DNA of 37,738 nt from an uncultured Clostridia bacterium (GTDB lineage Bacteria > Bacillota > Clostridia > TANB77 > CAG-508). Positions 19,900-27,994 of this stretch are shown in pieces. A model generated the notes under the pieces. That model had not been told where the DNA came from, made no database searches, and worked only from the letters and a program-made list of their open reading frames with translations. The translations under genes were made by a program, and so were the position numbers. How positions within the stretch are numbered: position 1 is the stretch's first letter; each line of letters starts with the position of its first letter. Where the stretch lies: assembly GCA_948485625.1 (NCBI GenBank), contig CAOMRW010000021.1:1-37738 (forward strand), read 5' to 3'.

Positions 19900-20410
19900 A
19901 TGCAGTTTATTAAATATTGTATGCTTTTTTTTGTATTTATAATATCAGCATTAATTGGAAAATACATATCACAGAAATATAGATTTAGATTAGAAGAACT
20001 AGAAGAAATAAAAAATGCATTAAATATATTTAAATCAAAGATAAAATTTACATATGAACCAATACCTGTGATATTTGAAGAAATATCACAAAAATCAAAT
20101 CCTAATATATCAGAATTATTTTTAGATGCAAAAGAAAAAATGGAGAACAAAACATCATCAGAAGCATGGGAAGAAGCAATAGAAAAGTTTTCAGGTAATT
20201 TAAATAAAGAGGACAAGCAAGCTATTAAAACACTTTCGAAACTGTTGCGGAGCTACTGATTTAGAGGGGCAATTAAGTCAGATTGAAGTTACAGAAAGTT
20301 TTTTAGAAAAACAAATAAGACAAGCACAAGAAGAAAAAAATAAGAATGAAAAATTATATCAAAAATTAGGAATCACAATTGGGTTAGGGATTGTAATTAT
20401 ATTAGTGTGA
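19900..20410 (+). pseudogene. spoIIIAB: Stage III sporulation protein AB, frameshifted
   Basis: SpoIIIAB is part of the SpoIIIA-SpoIIQ channel complex between mother cell and forespore. The N-terminus has one membrane helix (MQFIKYCMLFFVFIISALIG), then the expected helical cytoplasmic domain (RLEELEEIKNALNIFKSKI ... EAWEEAIEKF). The frame ends early at 20259 (LSKLLRSY). One extra C at about 20248 (TTG C GGA GCT ACT GAT) explains it. Without the C the protein continues LSKLLGATDLEGQLSQ ... to a hydrophobic tail ending at 20410, about 169 aa, close to the usual ~170. AAGGAGA ribosome site. Sequencing error or genuine inactivation cannot be separated here. Confidence 0.88.
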
Positions 20411-20541
20411 TGTACCAAGAGATGTTTCTTTTTAAGATAGCTGTTTAAATGTGTAGTGAGTTATGGAGATTTTATGTAGTAGTTGAGATATATCTTTAAG
20501 GGAAAAAATAATAGATAAAGTCTATTGAAAGGATGATGAAA

Positions 20542-20736
20542 ATGAGTATAGATTTATTGTTTAAAATAGCTGCAATAGGAATATTGGTTGCAGTGTTGTA
20601 TCAAGTTTTAGTGAGAGCAGGGAGAGAGGACCAAGCTATGATGACTACTCTTGCAGGATTGGTAATTGTTTTAACAATGGTGATAAAAGAAATTAGTGGA
20701 TTGTTTGATACAGTTAGGACTTTGTTTAACTTGTAA
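20542..20736 (+). CDS. spoIIIAC: Stage III sporulation protein AC
   Basis: 64 aa with two membrane helices (about 7-24 and 34-56), the short SpoIIIAC format. An in-frame ATG at 20533 exists, but it touches the AAAGG ribosome site. The ATG at 20542 gives correct spacing and a start (MSIDLLFKIAAIG) matching the family. It lies between AB and AD, and the order AB-AC-AD-AE-AF-AG-AH is conserved. It is a component of the mother-cell side of the feeding-tube complex. Confidence 0.9.
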   Translation: MSIDLLFKIAAIGILVAVLYQVLVRAGREDQAMMTTLAGLVIVLTMVIKEISGLFDTVRTLFNL

Positions 20737-20787
20737 GCTGTTAATTTCCGATATTAAGTTATAAATTGATTCTTGAGGGGGAAGTTA

Positions 20788-21174
20788 ATGGAAATTATAA
20801 GAATTATTGGAATCGCTTTAATTGCTTTGATAATAATAATAATGTTAAAACAGTATAGGCCTGAATATGCAATATTTATAAGTTTATTAACAGGGGTACT
20901 AATTCTTTTTCTTGTAATGGATAGATTAACTGGGATAATAAATTTGATACAATCTATTAAGGATAAGTTTTCTATTAATACTCAGTTTATAGCATTGTTA
21001 ATAAAAATTACAGGAATAGCATTTCTTTCAGAATTTGCTGTCAGTATTTGTAAGGATTCTGGTGAGGCGGCTATTGCAAGTAAAATAGAGTTGGGTAGTA
21101 AAATTATTATTATATCAATGTCAATTCCTATAATATCTAGTTTGCTAGAGATTATATTAAAGATTTTGCCATAA
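20788..21174 (+). CDS. spoIIIAD: Stage III sporulation protein AD
   Basis: 128 aa; three to four hydrophobic helices with conserved AVSICKDSGEAAIASKIELGSKI in the C-terminal third, a SpoIIIAD signature. A TTG at 20773 is in frame, but GAGGGGG lies inside that extension, pointing to ATG 20788. Membrane component of the SpoIIIA complex; downstream AE starts 15 bp after. Confidence 0.92.
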   Translation: MEIIRIIGIALIALIIIIMLKQYRPEYAIFISLLTGVLILFLVMDRLTGIINLIQSIKDKFSINTQFIALLIKITGIAFLSEFAVSICKDSGEAAIASKIELGSKIIIISMSIPIISSLLEIILKILP

Positions 21175-21189
21175 GGAGGTAAAGAAAAT

Positions 21190-22353
21190 GTGAAGATACA
21201 AAAGAAGTTTGCTTTGTTGTTAATAGTTATTATAAGTATTGTATTAAAGTCAACAATTTCTTATTGTACTGATATGAGTGAAAATATGCTTTTAACTCAA
21301 CAAGAGTCGTTTGGAATAAATTCTTTTGTGGAGAAGTCTAAACAATATAGTGGTGAGTTTTTTGATGATATGGATATAAGTGGAATTTTAAATTCTGCTA
21401 TAAAAGGAGAAATAGACAATTCTAGTATATATAAAAAGATAATAGATTTGTTAGGCAAAGAGGTACAAAATGGAATAAAAAGTTTGATTAGTATTTTGGC
21501 AATTATAATAATACATAGTGTTTTAAAATCAATAAGTGAAAGCTTGGAAAATGATAATATATCAAAATTAATATATTATGTACAGTATATAGCAATAGTA
21601 ACAATTATAATGGGTAATTTTTCAGATATAATAAATCTAGTTAAAGAAACAACAGTTAATTTAGTTGGATTTATGAATACATTAATACCAATTTTAGTTT
21701 CGTTAATGTTATATACAGGAAGTATAACTACAACAAGTATATTAGAACCAATAATATTATTTATGATAAATTTTATAGGAAATTTAGTTCAGGATATATT
21801 GATACCTGTAATATTGATAATTACATCAATAAGTATAATATCAAAAGTGTCTGATAAAATTCAGGTTGAAAAAATTGCAAAATTTTTAAAGTCAAGTACT
21901 ATATGGTTTTTAGGATTAGTTTTAACTGTATTTGTAAGTATAGTTTCTTTAGAGGGAACTTTAGCAAGTTCTATTGATGGAATAACTGCCAAAACTGCCA
22001 AAACTATTGTGAGTTCTGCGATTCCTGTGGTGGGAAAAGTTTTAGGTGATGTTGTAGATAGTGTTTTGGGTTGTGGAGTAATTTTGAAGAATGCAGTGGG
22101 TTTTTTAGGAGTAATTATTATTATTGGTATATGTATATTGCCTATTATTAAATTATCTGTTTTGACAATTTCTTATAAGTTGGTTTCTAGTGTGTCTGAA
22201 GTGATTGCAGATGAAAAGATTGTTAAGTTATTGGACCAAATAGCAGATGTTTTCAAAATTTTACTTGGTATTTTAGTAACAATTTCTTTTTTAGTTATTA
22301 TTGGGACAACTTTATTAATTAAAATGTCAAATACTGGTATGATGTTCAGATAG
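21190..22353 (+). CDS. spoIIIAE: Stage III sporulation protein AE
   Basis: 387 aa polytopic membrane protein with an N-terminal signal-like helix (LLLIVIISIVLKS), an extracytoplasmic segment and about seven hydrophobic helices. It contains a central VSIVSLEGTLASSIDGITAKTAK motif typical of SpoIIIAE. The start is GTG at 21190, overlapping a useless ATG-TGA at 21188; AAGGAGGT lies 9 bases upstream. Thought to form the membrane channel part of the mother-cell complex. Confidence 0.93.
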   Translation: MKIQKKFALLLIVIISIVLKSTISYCTDMSENMLLTQQESFGINSFVEKSKQYSGEFFDDMDISGILNSAIKGEIDNSSIYKKIIDLLGKEVQNGIKSLISILAIIIIHSVLKSISESLENDNISKLIYYVQYIAIVTIIMGNFSDIINLVKETTVNLVGFMNTLIPILVSLMLYTGSITTTSILEPIILFMINFIGNLVQDILIPVILIITSISIISKVSDKIQVEKIAKFLKSSTIWFLGLVLTVFVSIVSLEGTLASSIDGITAKTAKTIVSSAIPVVGKVLGDVVDSVLGCGVILKNAVGFLGVIIIIGICILPIIKLSVLTISYKLVSSVSEVIADEKIVKLLDQIADVFKILLGILVTISFLVIIGTTLLIKMSNTGMMFR

Positions 22354-22370
22354 CTGAGTTAGGAGAAGAA

Positions 22371-23018
22371 ATGATTAATTTTTTGAGTTCTTGGGTAAAA
22401 AATTTGGCTTTAGCTTTAATAGTTGTGTCTATTTTGGAAATGATTCTTCCAAATAATAAAACAAAGAAATATGTAAAAATGGTTATGGGATTATATATAT
22501 TGTTTAGTATAATATCACCATTTATAGAAAATAGTGATAAATTAAATTTTAATGATATAGATTTGGATTTTTATACAGAGGATACATCAAGTGTAAGTAC
22601 ATATGTTAATCAAAGTTCTATGGATAATCGATTAAATGAAATATATGGTGAAGAGCTAGAAAAAGATATTATTCAGAAGATTCAAGAAAAAGGTTATGAA
22701 GTAGAAAGTTGTAAAGTGAATGCTCATATATCTGAGAATGATAGTGGTATAGAAAAGATTATTCTTAAAATTAAGAATAAATTAACAGAAAGTATGGGAA
22801 GTAAATCACAACAAAAGAATGATGATACTTTAGAAAGTAAAATTGTTTCTGAAATTCAGAAAATACAAAAAGTTCAAATTAATATTTCAGATAATAATCA
22901 AAATGATGAAAATTATAATGTCCAAGATAGTAATATAACTAAAACAGATATTAAAGTTATAAAAGAATTTTTAATAAAGGAATATGGGGTGAGTGAACAA
23001 TGTTTAAGAATAAGCTGA
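22371..23018 (+). CDS. spoIIIAF: Stage III sporulation protein AF
   Basis: 215 aa. Two N-terminal membrane helices (about 9-27 and 35-50) with the family-type start INFLSSWVKNLALALIV and the KKYVKMVMGLYILFSII segment, followed by a soluble domain that forms ring-like assemblies in B. subtilis. TAGGAGAAG ribosome site. The 3' end overlaps the start of spoIIIAG by 19 bp, indicating translational coupling. Confidence 0.9.
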   Translation: MINFLSSWVKNLALALIVVSILEMILPNNKTKKYVKMVMGLYILFSIISPFIENSDKLNFNDIDLDFYTEDTSSVSTYVNQSSMDNRLNEIYGEELEKDIIQKIQEKGYEVESCKVNAHISENDSGIEKIILKIKNKLTESMGSKSQQKNDDTLESKIVSEIQKIQKVQINISDNNQNDENYNVQDSNITKTDIKVIKEFLIKEYGVSEQCLRIS

Positions 23019-23623
23019 ATGCTCTAATTGGTAAAGATGACAATAATGGAAATAATAAAAAGAAAATAGAAAATTTGGTTTTTTTAGTTATTGTATTGAT
23101 AATAACTATTGTAGTAATAAATTATATATGGAATGGAAAGAAAAGTTCAAATAAAACAATTACAAATTCTACAGGAAAGCAATTAGCCACAACACAAGTT
23201 AATCAAAATAAGAAACAGACAGAAACTAATAATACTAATACTTTAGAGCAGAGACTTGAAGATATACTTAGCAATATTGATGGAGTAGGGAGTGTGAGGG
23301 TTTTTATTAATTATTCTGAGTCTAGTGAGACTGTAGCGATGTATAATGAAAATTCTAAGACAAGTGTGACTGAAGAAACAGATACTTCTGGTGGAATAAG
23401 AAAGGTAGAAGAGACTGATTCTCAGAAAGAGATTGTATATCAGGAAGATAGTGGAAATAAAGTTCCGATTATTCAAAAAATGGTTGAGCCTAAAATTGAG
23501 GGGGCTATAGTTACTGCAAAGGGTGCTTCAAATGTTAATATAAAGACTAATATAATTCAAGCTGTAGAAGCGGCAACTGGACTTGCAACACATAAGATTC
23601 AAGTTTTTGAGATGTCTAATTAG
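23000..23623 (+). CDS. spoIIIAG: Stage III sporulation protein AG
   Basis: 207 aa. One membrane helix (about 27-46), a Thr/Asn/Gln-rich linker and a ring-building motif domain (LEQRLEDILSNIDGVGSVRV ... EGAIVTAKGASNVNIKTNI) that forms the large ring channel of the SpoIIIA complex in B. subtilis. Ribosome site GGGGTGAG lies inside the spoIIIAF 3' end. Confidence 0.93.
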   Translation: MFKNKLNALIGKDDNNGNNKKKIENLVFLVIVLIITIVVINYIWNGKKSSNKTITNSTGKQLATTQVNQNKKQTETNNTNTLEQRLEDILSNIDGVGSVRVFINYSESSETVAMYNENSKTSVTEETDTSGGIRKVEETDSQKEIVYQEDSGNKVPIIQKMVEPKIEGAIVTAKGASNVNIKTNIIQAVEAATGLATHKIQVFEMSN

Positions 23624-23741
23624 AAATGTGATAACTGTTTGAAGTGAAGAGAATTATAGATATATTATACATAGTTACTATACATAGAAATTTTTTGTTG
23701 ATAATGAATATAGTAAAATATAGTTAAGGGAGATTTTATTT

Positions 23742-24437
23742 ATGAAAATGTTTAAAAAAAATCAAGTTGTGATTTATGTAATTGCTTTAATGCTAGTTGT
23801 AGCAGGATATTTGAATTATACTACTACTAATGATTTAAATACTACTATTCAAACAAGTAGCACTGAAGAAGAACTGGCTAAAATGGCTAATATTGGAGAT
23901 GCTCAATTAGTTAGTAGCAATGTTTTGAATGAAAACAATAATTTTGATGAAAATATTGTTACTTCAAGTGATATAATGGATAATAATATTGTTAGTTCAA
24001 ATGATGTAGTTGACAATAATAATGAAAATATAAAAGATAATAAAGTGGAGAATAATACTGTATATACAAGTTCTAGTTCTTCAAAAAATGATGTAGACTA
24101 TTTTTCAACTTCAAGATTAGAAAGAGATACTATGTATTCACAAATGTTAGAGACTTATGAAAAAGTATTAAATAGTAATAATTCTTTAGAAACTCAAAAA
24201 CAATCAGCATCTAATGAAATAACAAAAATTAATAATATTAAAAATAGTATTATGATTTGTGAGAACTTAATTAAAATTAAAGGTTTTGATGATGTAGTTG
24301 TTTTTGCAAATGGAGAGAGTATTAATGTTATTGTTAAAGATGAACAATTAAGTGCAGAAAAAGTTGCTCAAATTCAAAATATTATTTCTAGAGAAATGAA
24401 TGCGAAAGTCGAAAATATACATATTACAAATAAATAA
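23742..24437 (+). CDS. spoIIIAH: Stage III sporulation protein AH
   Basis: 231 aa. N-terminal membrane helix (KKNQVVIYVIALMLVVAGYLNY), an Asn/Asp/Ser-rich low-complexity linker (about 60-125) longer than usual, then a YscJ/FliF-like ring-building domain (GFDDVVVFANGESINVIVK ... REMNAKVENIHI). It interacts with SpoIIQ across the intermembrane space. AAGGGAG ribosome site; last gene of the operon, 118 bp after spoIIIAG. Confidence 0.92.
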   Translation: MKMFKKNQVVIYVIALMLVVAGYLNYTTTNDLNTTIQTSSTEEELAKMANIGDAQLVSSNVLNENNNFDENIVTSSDIMDNNIVSSNDVVDNNNENIKDNKVENNTVYTSSSSSKNDVDYFSTSRLERDTMYSQMLETYEKVLNSNNSLETQKQSASNEITKINNIKNSIMICENLIKIKGFDDVVVFANGESINVIVKDEQLSAEKVAQIQNIISREMNAKVENIHITNK

Positions 24438-24526
24438 AAAGATGATGAATATTTTATTATTAACTTTTATTTTTCTTATATAAATTTTAAGTAATCTATA
24501 AAAAATTGAAAAATTTTCAAAATTTT

Positions 24527-24553
24527 AAAAAATGAATAATCATTTTTTATTTG
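24527..24553 (+). terminator. AT-only terminator after spoIIIAH
   Basis: AAAAAATG (24527-24534), 6-nt loop, CATTTTTT (24541-24548), then ATTTG. Weak, but the only hairpin-plus-T structure between spoIIIAH and the CBS gene. Confidence 0.5.
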
Positions 24554-24673
24554 TAGAAAATAAAAATGAGGCAAAATGAAAATTAGCATAAGATGGTGTT
24601 TTGAAATCCAATATTTTGAAAAATTTTTGAATGAGGATGAAGAAATTTAAATATATGAAAGGATGATATAAGA

Positions 24674-25120
24674 ATGAAAGTTAAAGATTGTATGTGTCAA
24701 GATGTATGTTGTGTAAAACCAGACACAAAAGTAAATGAAATTGCAAAATTAATGAGCGAAAATCATATAGGATGTATTCCTGTATGTGATAATAACAATT
24801 GTATATGTGGAATTTTAACAGATAGAGATATTTTATTGAGAACAGTAGCATGTAATAAAGATATAAATACAACAACTGCAAGTGATATAATGTCAACTAA
24901 TGTATGTACTTGTAAAGAAGATGAAGATATGACAAATGCTGAAAGTAAAATGGCAAATAATCAAATAAGAAGATTACCAGTATGTGATGAACAAAATCAT
25001 GTTATAGGAATTTTAACTTTAGGAGATTTAGCTCAAAATGATATAGGATTAGGTAGAACAGAAGTATGTGATACTATAAGTAATATTTGTGATTGTAATA
25101 ATCATAAAAATGACCAATAA
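24674..25120 (+). CDS. CBS-pair domain protein
   Basis: 148 aa consisting almost entirely of two CBS domains (about 5-60 and 70-128): V..IA.LM..N.IGC.PVCD....GILTDRDIL and ...R.LPVCD....IGILTLGDL. CBS pairs bind adenosine nucleotides and act as energy or redox sensors. It is unusually rich in Cys (over ten, several paired as CxC or CC), including an additional Cys-rich tail (VCDTISNICDCNNH), which might bind metal or respond to redox state (inference). Likely cytoplasmic; AAAGGATG ribosome site. Confidence 0.88.
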   Translation: MKVKDCMCQDVCCVKPDTKVNEIAKLMSENHIGCIPVCDNNNCICGILTDRDILLRTVACNKDINTTTASDIMSTNVCTCKEDEDMTNAESKMANNQIRRLPVCDEQNHVIGILTLGDLAQNDIGLGRTEVCDTISNICDCNNHKNDQ

Positions 25121-25130
25121 ATAAAAATTG

Positions 25131-25237
25131 AAATGAGACAGTTGGGACAGTCCAATTTGTCTCATTTTCGACAGTATTCTACAAAAATATGAAACAAAAT
25201 TGTACTGTCCCAAATGTTTCGTTTTTTGGAATATAAA
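25131..25237. repeat. Interleaved palindromic element/terminators
   Basis: Hairpin 1: AAATGAGACA (25131-25140) / TGTCTCATTT with inner TTGG/CCAA stem. Hairpin 2: GAAAC / GTTTC followed by GTTTTTTG. In addition TTGGGACAGT (25142-25151) and ACTGTCCCAA (about 25203-25212) form a 10-bp inverted repeat spanning both. It resembles a small dispersed palindromic repeat that may also terminate the CBS gene. Confidence 0.55.
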
Positions 25238-25277
25238 ACAAAAAATAACGTATAATAGTAAAAAAGGAGAAATTAAT

Positions 25278-26375
25278 ATGATTATTGATATGTCATATTG
25301 GACAAGAGTATTAAGAAGAGTTTTATATGTTGTTTTGATTTTAGTTGGATTGTTTTTAGCATTTAAACTGTCAGTATTTTATATGCCATTTTTAGTGGCA
25401 TTTATTATATCATTAATAATAGAGCCACTAATTAGATTTATTATGCGAAAAACAAAACTGACAAGAAGAACAAGTTCTATTATTATTTTTATAATAGTTT
25501 CAATAGTGATACTAGGGAGTATTGTTTGGGGAATAATAGCTTTATTCTCAGAAGCATCAAATTTATTGCAGGGATTAAATGGATATGTAGAGAAAGCTTA
25601 CATATTATTCCAAGATATAACAAATCAATTTGACTTTGATAAAATACATTTGCCAAATGAAATATCAACAATATTACAGAATTCTACAGGGGGATTATTA
25701 AATACAGTTTCAAATTGGGCTAGAAATGCTTTGACTGGATTATTAAATGTAGTTACATCAATACCAACTATAGCAATTTATTTTGTAATAACAATTATGG
25801 CTTTATATTTAATATGTGTTGATAAAGTATATATTTTAGACCAAATAGAACATCATCTTCCTAAAAAATGGGTATTTAAGTTAGGTACTCATGTTAGAGA
25901 GTTAACTAAAACTTTGGGAGGATATTTAAAAGCAGAAGTAACATTAATTTTAGTGTCTTTTATATTATCTTTAGTTGGATTATATGTATTAAAATTTTTG
26001 AAATTTAATATAGAATATCCATTATTAATGGCATTATTGATAGGATTTGTTGATGCTCTTCCAATATTGGGGTCTGGGACAGTAATGGTGCCTTGGGCAA
26101 TTATTTCTGGCTTAAATGGTGATTTGAAGTTAGGAATTTCTATTATTGTATTACTTGTAATAATGTCAACTGTAAGACAATTTTTAGAACCAAGACTTGT
26201 TAGTAAACATATTGGAACACATCCGATTTTTACATTAATTGCTATGTATACAGGTTTTAAATTTATTGGTATTATGGGAATGTTAATTGGACCAATAATA
26301 TTAATCATTATAAAAAATGTTTTTGCAACTTTAATTGATGAGGGTGTTGTTAAAAGTATTTTTGATAGAAGATAA
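25278..26375 (+). CDS. AI-2E family transporter (PF01594)
   Basis: 365 aa polytopic membrane protein. The correct start is ATG 25278, with AAAAAGGAG ahead; a longer frame from 25200 runs through the palindromic element and is unlikely. Hydrophobic helices lie near 18-36, 38-58, 68-95, a soluble stretch at about 95-150, and five or more helices after. The family-typical motifs FxxxFIISLIIEPLI near the N-terminus, GGYLKAEVTLI, and the region IGFVDALPILGSGTVMVPWAI ending with EPRLVSKHIGTHPIF are all visible, divided here into short runs. The family exports AI-2 or acts as Na+/H+ antiporter; substrate here unknown. Confidence 0.92.
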   Translation: MIIDMSYWTRVLRRVLYVVLILVGLFLAFKLSVFYMPFLVAFIISLIIEPLIRFIMRKTKLTRRTSSIIIFIIVSIVILGSIVWGIIALFSEASNLLQGLNGYVEKAYILFQDITNQFDFDKIHLPNEISTILQNSTGGLLNTVSNWARNALTGLLNVVTSIPTIAIYFVITIMALYLICVDKVYILDQIEHHLPKKWVFKLGTHVRELTKTLGGYLKAEVTLILVSFILSLVGLYVLKFLKFNIEYPLLMALLIGFVDALPILGSGTVMVPWAIISGLNGDLKLGISIIVLLVIMSTVRQFLEPRLVSKHIGTHPIFTLIAMYTGFKFIGIMGMLIGPIILIIIKNVFATLIDEGVVKSIFDRR

Positions 26376-26385
26376 TTTAAATAAT

Positions 26386-26435
26386 AAAATGTACAAACAG
26401 AATTTTCGATAAATATTGTTTGTACATTTTTTATT
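26386..26435. terminator. Terminator of the AI-2E family gene
   Basis: A 14-bp stem AAAATGTACAAACA (26386-26399) / TGTTTGTACATTTT (26417-26430) followed by TTATTTT. Confidence 0.85.
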
Positions 26436-26463
26436 TTAAAATATATAGACAATAATATTAAAA

Positions 26464-26493
26464 TTGACATTATGTAAAGCTATATGTTATAAT
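26464..26493 (+). promoter_or_regulatory. Sigma-A promoter of the 26523/27052 operon
   Basis: Perfect TTGACA (26464-26469), 18-bp spacer, perfect TATAAT (26488-26493), 30 bp before the start codon. Confidence 0.8.
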
Positions 26494-26522
26494 TAATACA
26501 TAATTGTTTAAGGAGGAATATT

Positions 26523-27038
26523 ATGCCAGGATTTGTAATTCATATAGCAGTTGCAGAGGAATATATTAAAAAACATAAAAATGAAAAAGAAAATAGAAAA
26601 GAATTTATAGATGGAACAATTTATCCAGATTTAATTAGTCCTAAAAGCTTGTCACATTATGGAAAAAGTCCAGCATATTCTAATCTTAAATTATTTTTAG
26701 AAAACAATGATATGAGTACAAGTTTTAATAGGGGGAATTTTCTACATTTGTTAACTGATTATTTATTTTACAATCAGTATATAGAAATAATTCCAAAAGA
26801 AGGTTTATATAATGATTATGACATAATTAATGAAAAACTTATAGAAAACTATAAAATAACATATATACCAGAGAAAGCAAAAAAGTCAATTTTTTTTAAA
26901 AATGGTGAAGTTAAAGTATTAACTTATGAATTGGCTTGTAAAGTTATTGATGAAATATCACAGATTGATTTGGATAGTGTTTGCAAAGAAATATTACAAA
27001 ATTCAAAAAAATGGTCAACATACAAAAAATTAGTGTAA
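26523..27038 (+). CDS. Zinc-dependent phospholipase C-like protein
   Basis: 171 aa. It begins MPGFVIHIAVAEEYIKKH and has His/Asp landmarks of the PF00882-like all-helical zinc phospholipase C/S1-P1 nuclease fold: H7, D in GTIYPDLI, SHYG (about 45-48), and the GNFLHLLTDYLFY helix with H and D. No signal peptide, so presumably cytoplasmic; the real substrate is unknown and family members in Clostridia are mostly unstudied. GGAGG site before the ATG. It shares a promoter with the cytidylyltransferase-like gene 13 bp downstream, which hints at phosphate-ester or lipid head-group metabolism (inference). Confidence 0.65.
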   Translation: MPGFVIHIAVAEEYIKKHKNEKENRKEFIDGTIYPDLISPKSLSHYGKSPAYSNLKLFLENNDMSTSFNRGNFLHLLTDYLFYNQYIEIIPKEGLYNDYDIINEKLIENYKITYIPEKAKKSIFFKNGEVKVLTYELACKVIDEISQIDLDSVCKEILQNSKKWSTYKKLV

Positions 27039-27051
27039 GGAGGTTGCGAAT

Positions 27052-27885
27052 ATGTTAGGATATATAAGTGGAGTTTATGATATTTTAAGGAGTAAAGATT
27101 TAGAAAAATTGGATGCAGCTATACAAATAAATAGAGAAAAGGGAAATAAGTATTTTGCAATTGCTCTTTATGATGATGTATTATGCCAAGTATTAGGAAT
27201 AGATACACCATTGAAAACATCAGAAGAAAGAACAAAAATCGTGGAACAACTTGCTGGTGTGGATTTTTCTTTTGTGATATCTTCTTTAGATGAAAAATTA
27301 ATTAGGAAACAGGCAGAAGAAGGATTAGAAAAATACTGTAAAGATAAGGAAAAGTTAAATAAAAGAAAAAATGTAAAAAAACCATATAAGATAGCGTATG
27401 CTCCAGGTACATATGATTTATTTCACTTAGGACATTTAGAAAATTTACTAGAAGCACATAATAAAAGTGAAAAACTAGTAGTTGGTGTAAAAGCTGATGA
27501 ATTGGTTAGAGAACATAAAGGTAGAAATCCTGTAATTAGTGCAAATGAAAGAATGGATATACTACGACATTTTAAATTTGTTGATAATGTTTATCAGTAT
27601 TTTACAAGAGATCCACATATTGCATCAACTTGGATAAAATCAAAATATCAACAAGATATTGATGCAGTATTTTTAGGATCAGACTTGAAAAAAGATTTTG
27701 AAGACATAAAAGATATAAATATTGTATTTACAGATAGAGATGAACAAAATATGAAGAATAGGTCTACTTCAGGATATATTAAGAAATTGAAGTTGAGAAC
27801 ATTAGATAATAAACAAACATATACAGGAAATATACATGATTTGAAAACAATTAGTATTGAACCACAAACAAGTATAGAATTGTAG
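27052..27885 (+). CDS. Tandem cytidylyltransferase-like protein
   Basis: 277 aa with two Rossmann-like nucleotidyltransferase domains. The C-terminal one (about 115-250) is complete: GTYDLFHLGHLENL (HxGH), VVGVKADELV, ISANERMDILRHF, FLGSDLK and RSTSGYIKKL (RTxGISTS-like). This is as in glycerol-3-phosphate, choline-phosphate or ethanolamine-phosphate cytidylyltransferases. The N-terminal one (about 1-95) has the same secondary pattern (GYISGVYDILRSKDLEKLDAAI ... KTSEERTKIVEQLAGVD), but the HxGH is gone. The architecture recalls eukaryotic Pcyt2, where one of two repeats is degenerate. AAGGAGG ribosome site. Substrate unproven. Confidence 0.8.
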   Translation: MLGYISGVYDILRSKDLEKLDAAIQINREKGNKYFAIALYDDVLCQVLGIDTPLKTSEERTKIVEQLAGVDFSFVISSLDEKLIRKQAEEGLEKYCKDKEKLNKRKNVKKPYKIAYAPGTYDLFHLGHLENLLEAHNKSEKLVVGVKADELVREHKGRNPVISANERMDILRHFKFVDNVYQYFTRDPHIASTWIKSKYQQDIDAVFLGSDLKKDFEDIKDINIVFTDRDEQNMKNRSTSGYIKKLKLRTLDNKQTYTGNIHDLKTISIEPQTSIEL

Positions 27886-27903
27886 CATATTTTATATTAT
27901 AAT

Positions 27904-27987
27904 TGTGATGATAATAGACCAGGTTTTTAATTTTCACTTTTTTACAAAAAAGTAGAAATTAAACACTTGGTCTTTTATCATTATTAA
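27904..27987. terminator. Long bidirectional terminator hairpin
   Basis: GATAATAGACCA pairs imperfectly with TGGTCTTTTATC, enclosing AATTTTCACTTTTTT / AAAAAAGTAGAAATT. It lies between two convergent genes and has T-runs on both strands. Confidence 0.75.
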
Positions 27988-27994
27988 TAAGTTA

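Noticed and set aside
25200..25277. N-terminal extension of the AI-2E family protein
   Set aside because: It would encode part of the palindromic element; the ribosome site AAAAAGGAG and the family start both point to ATG 25278.
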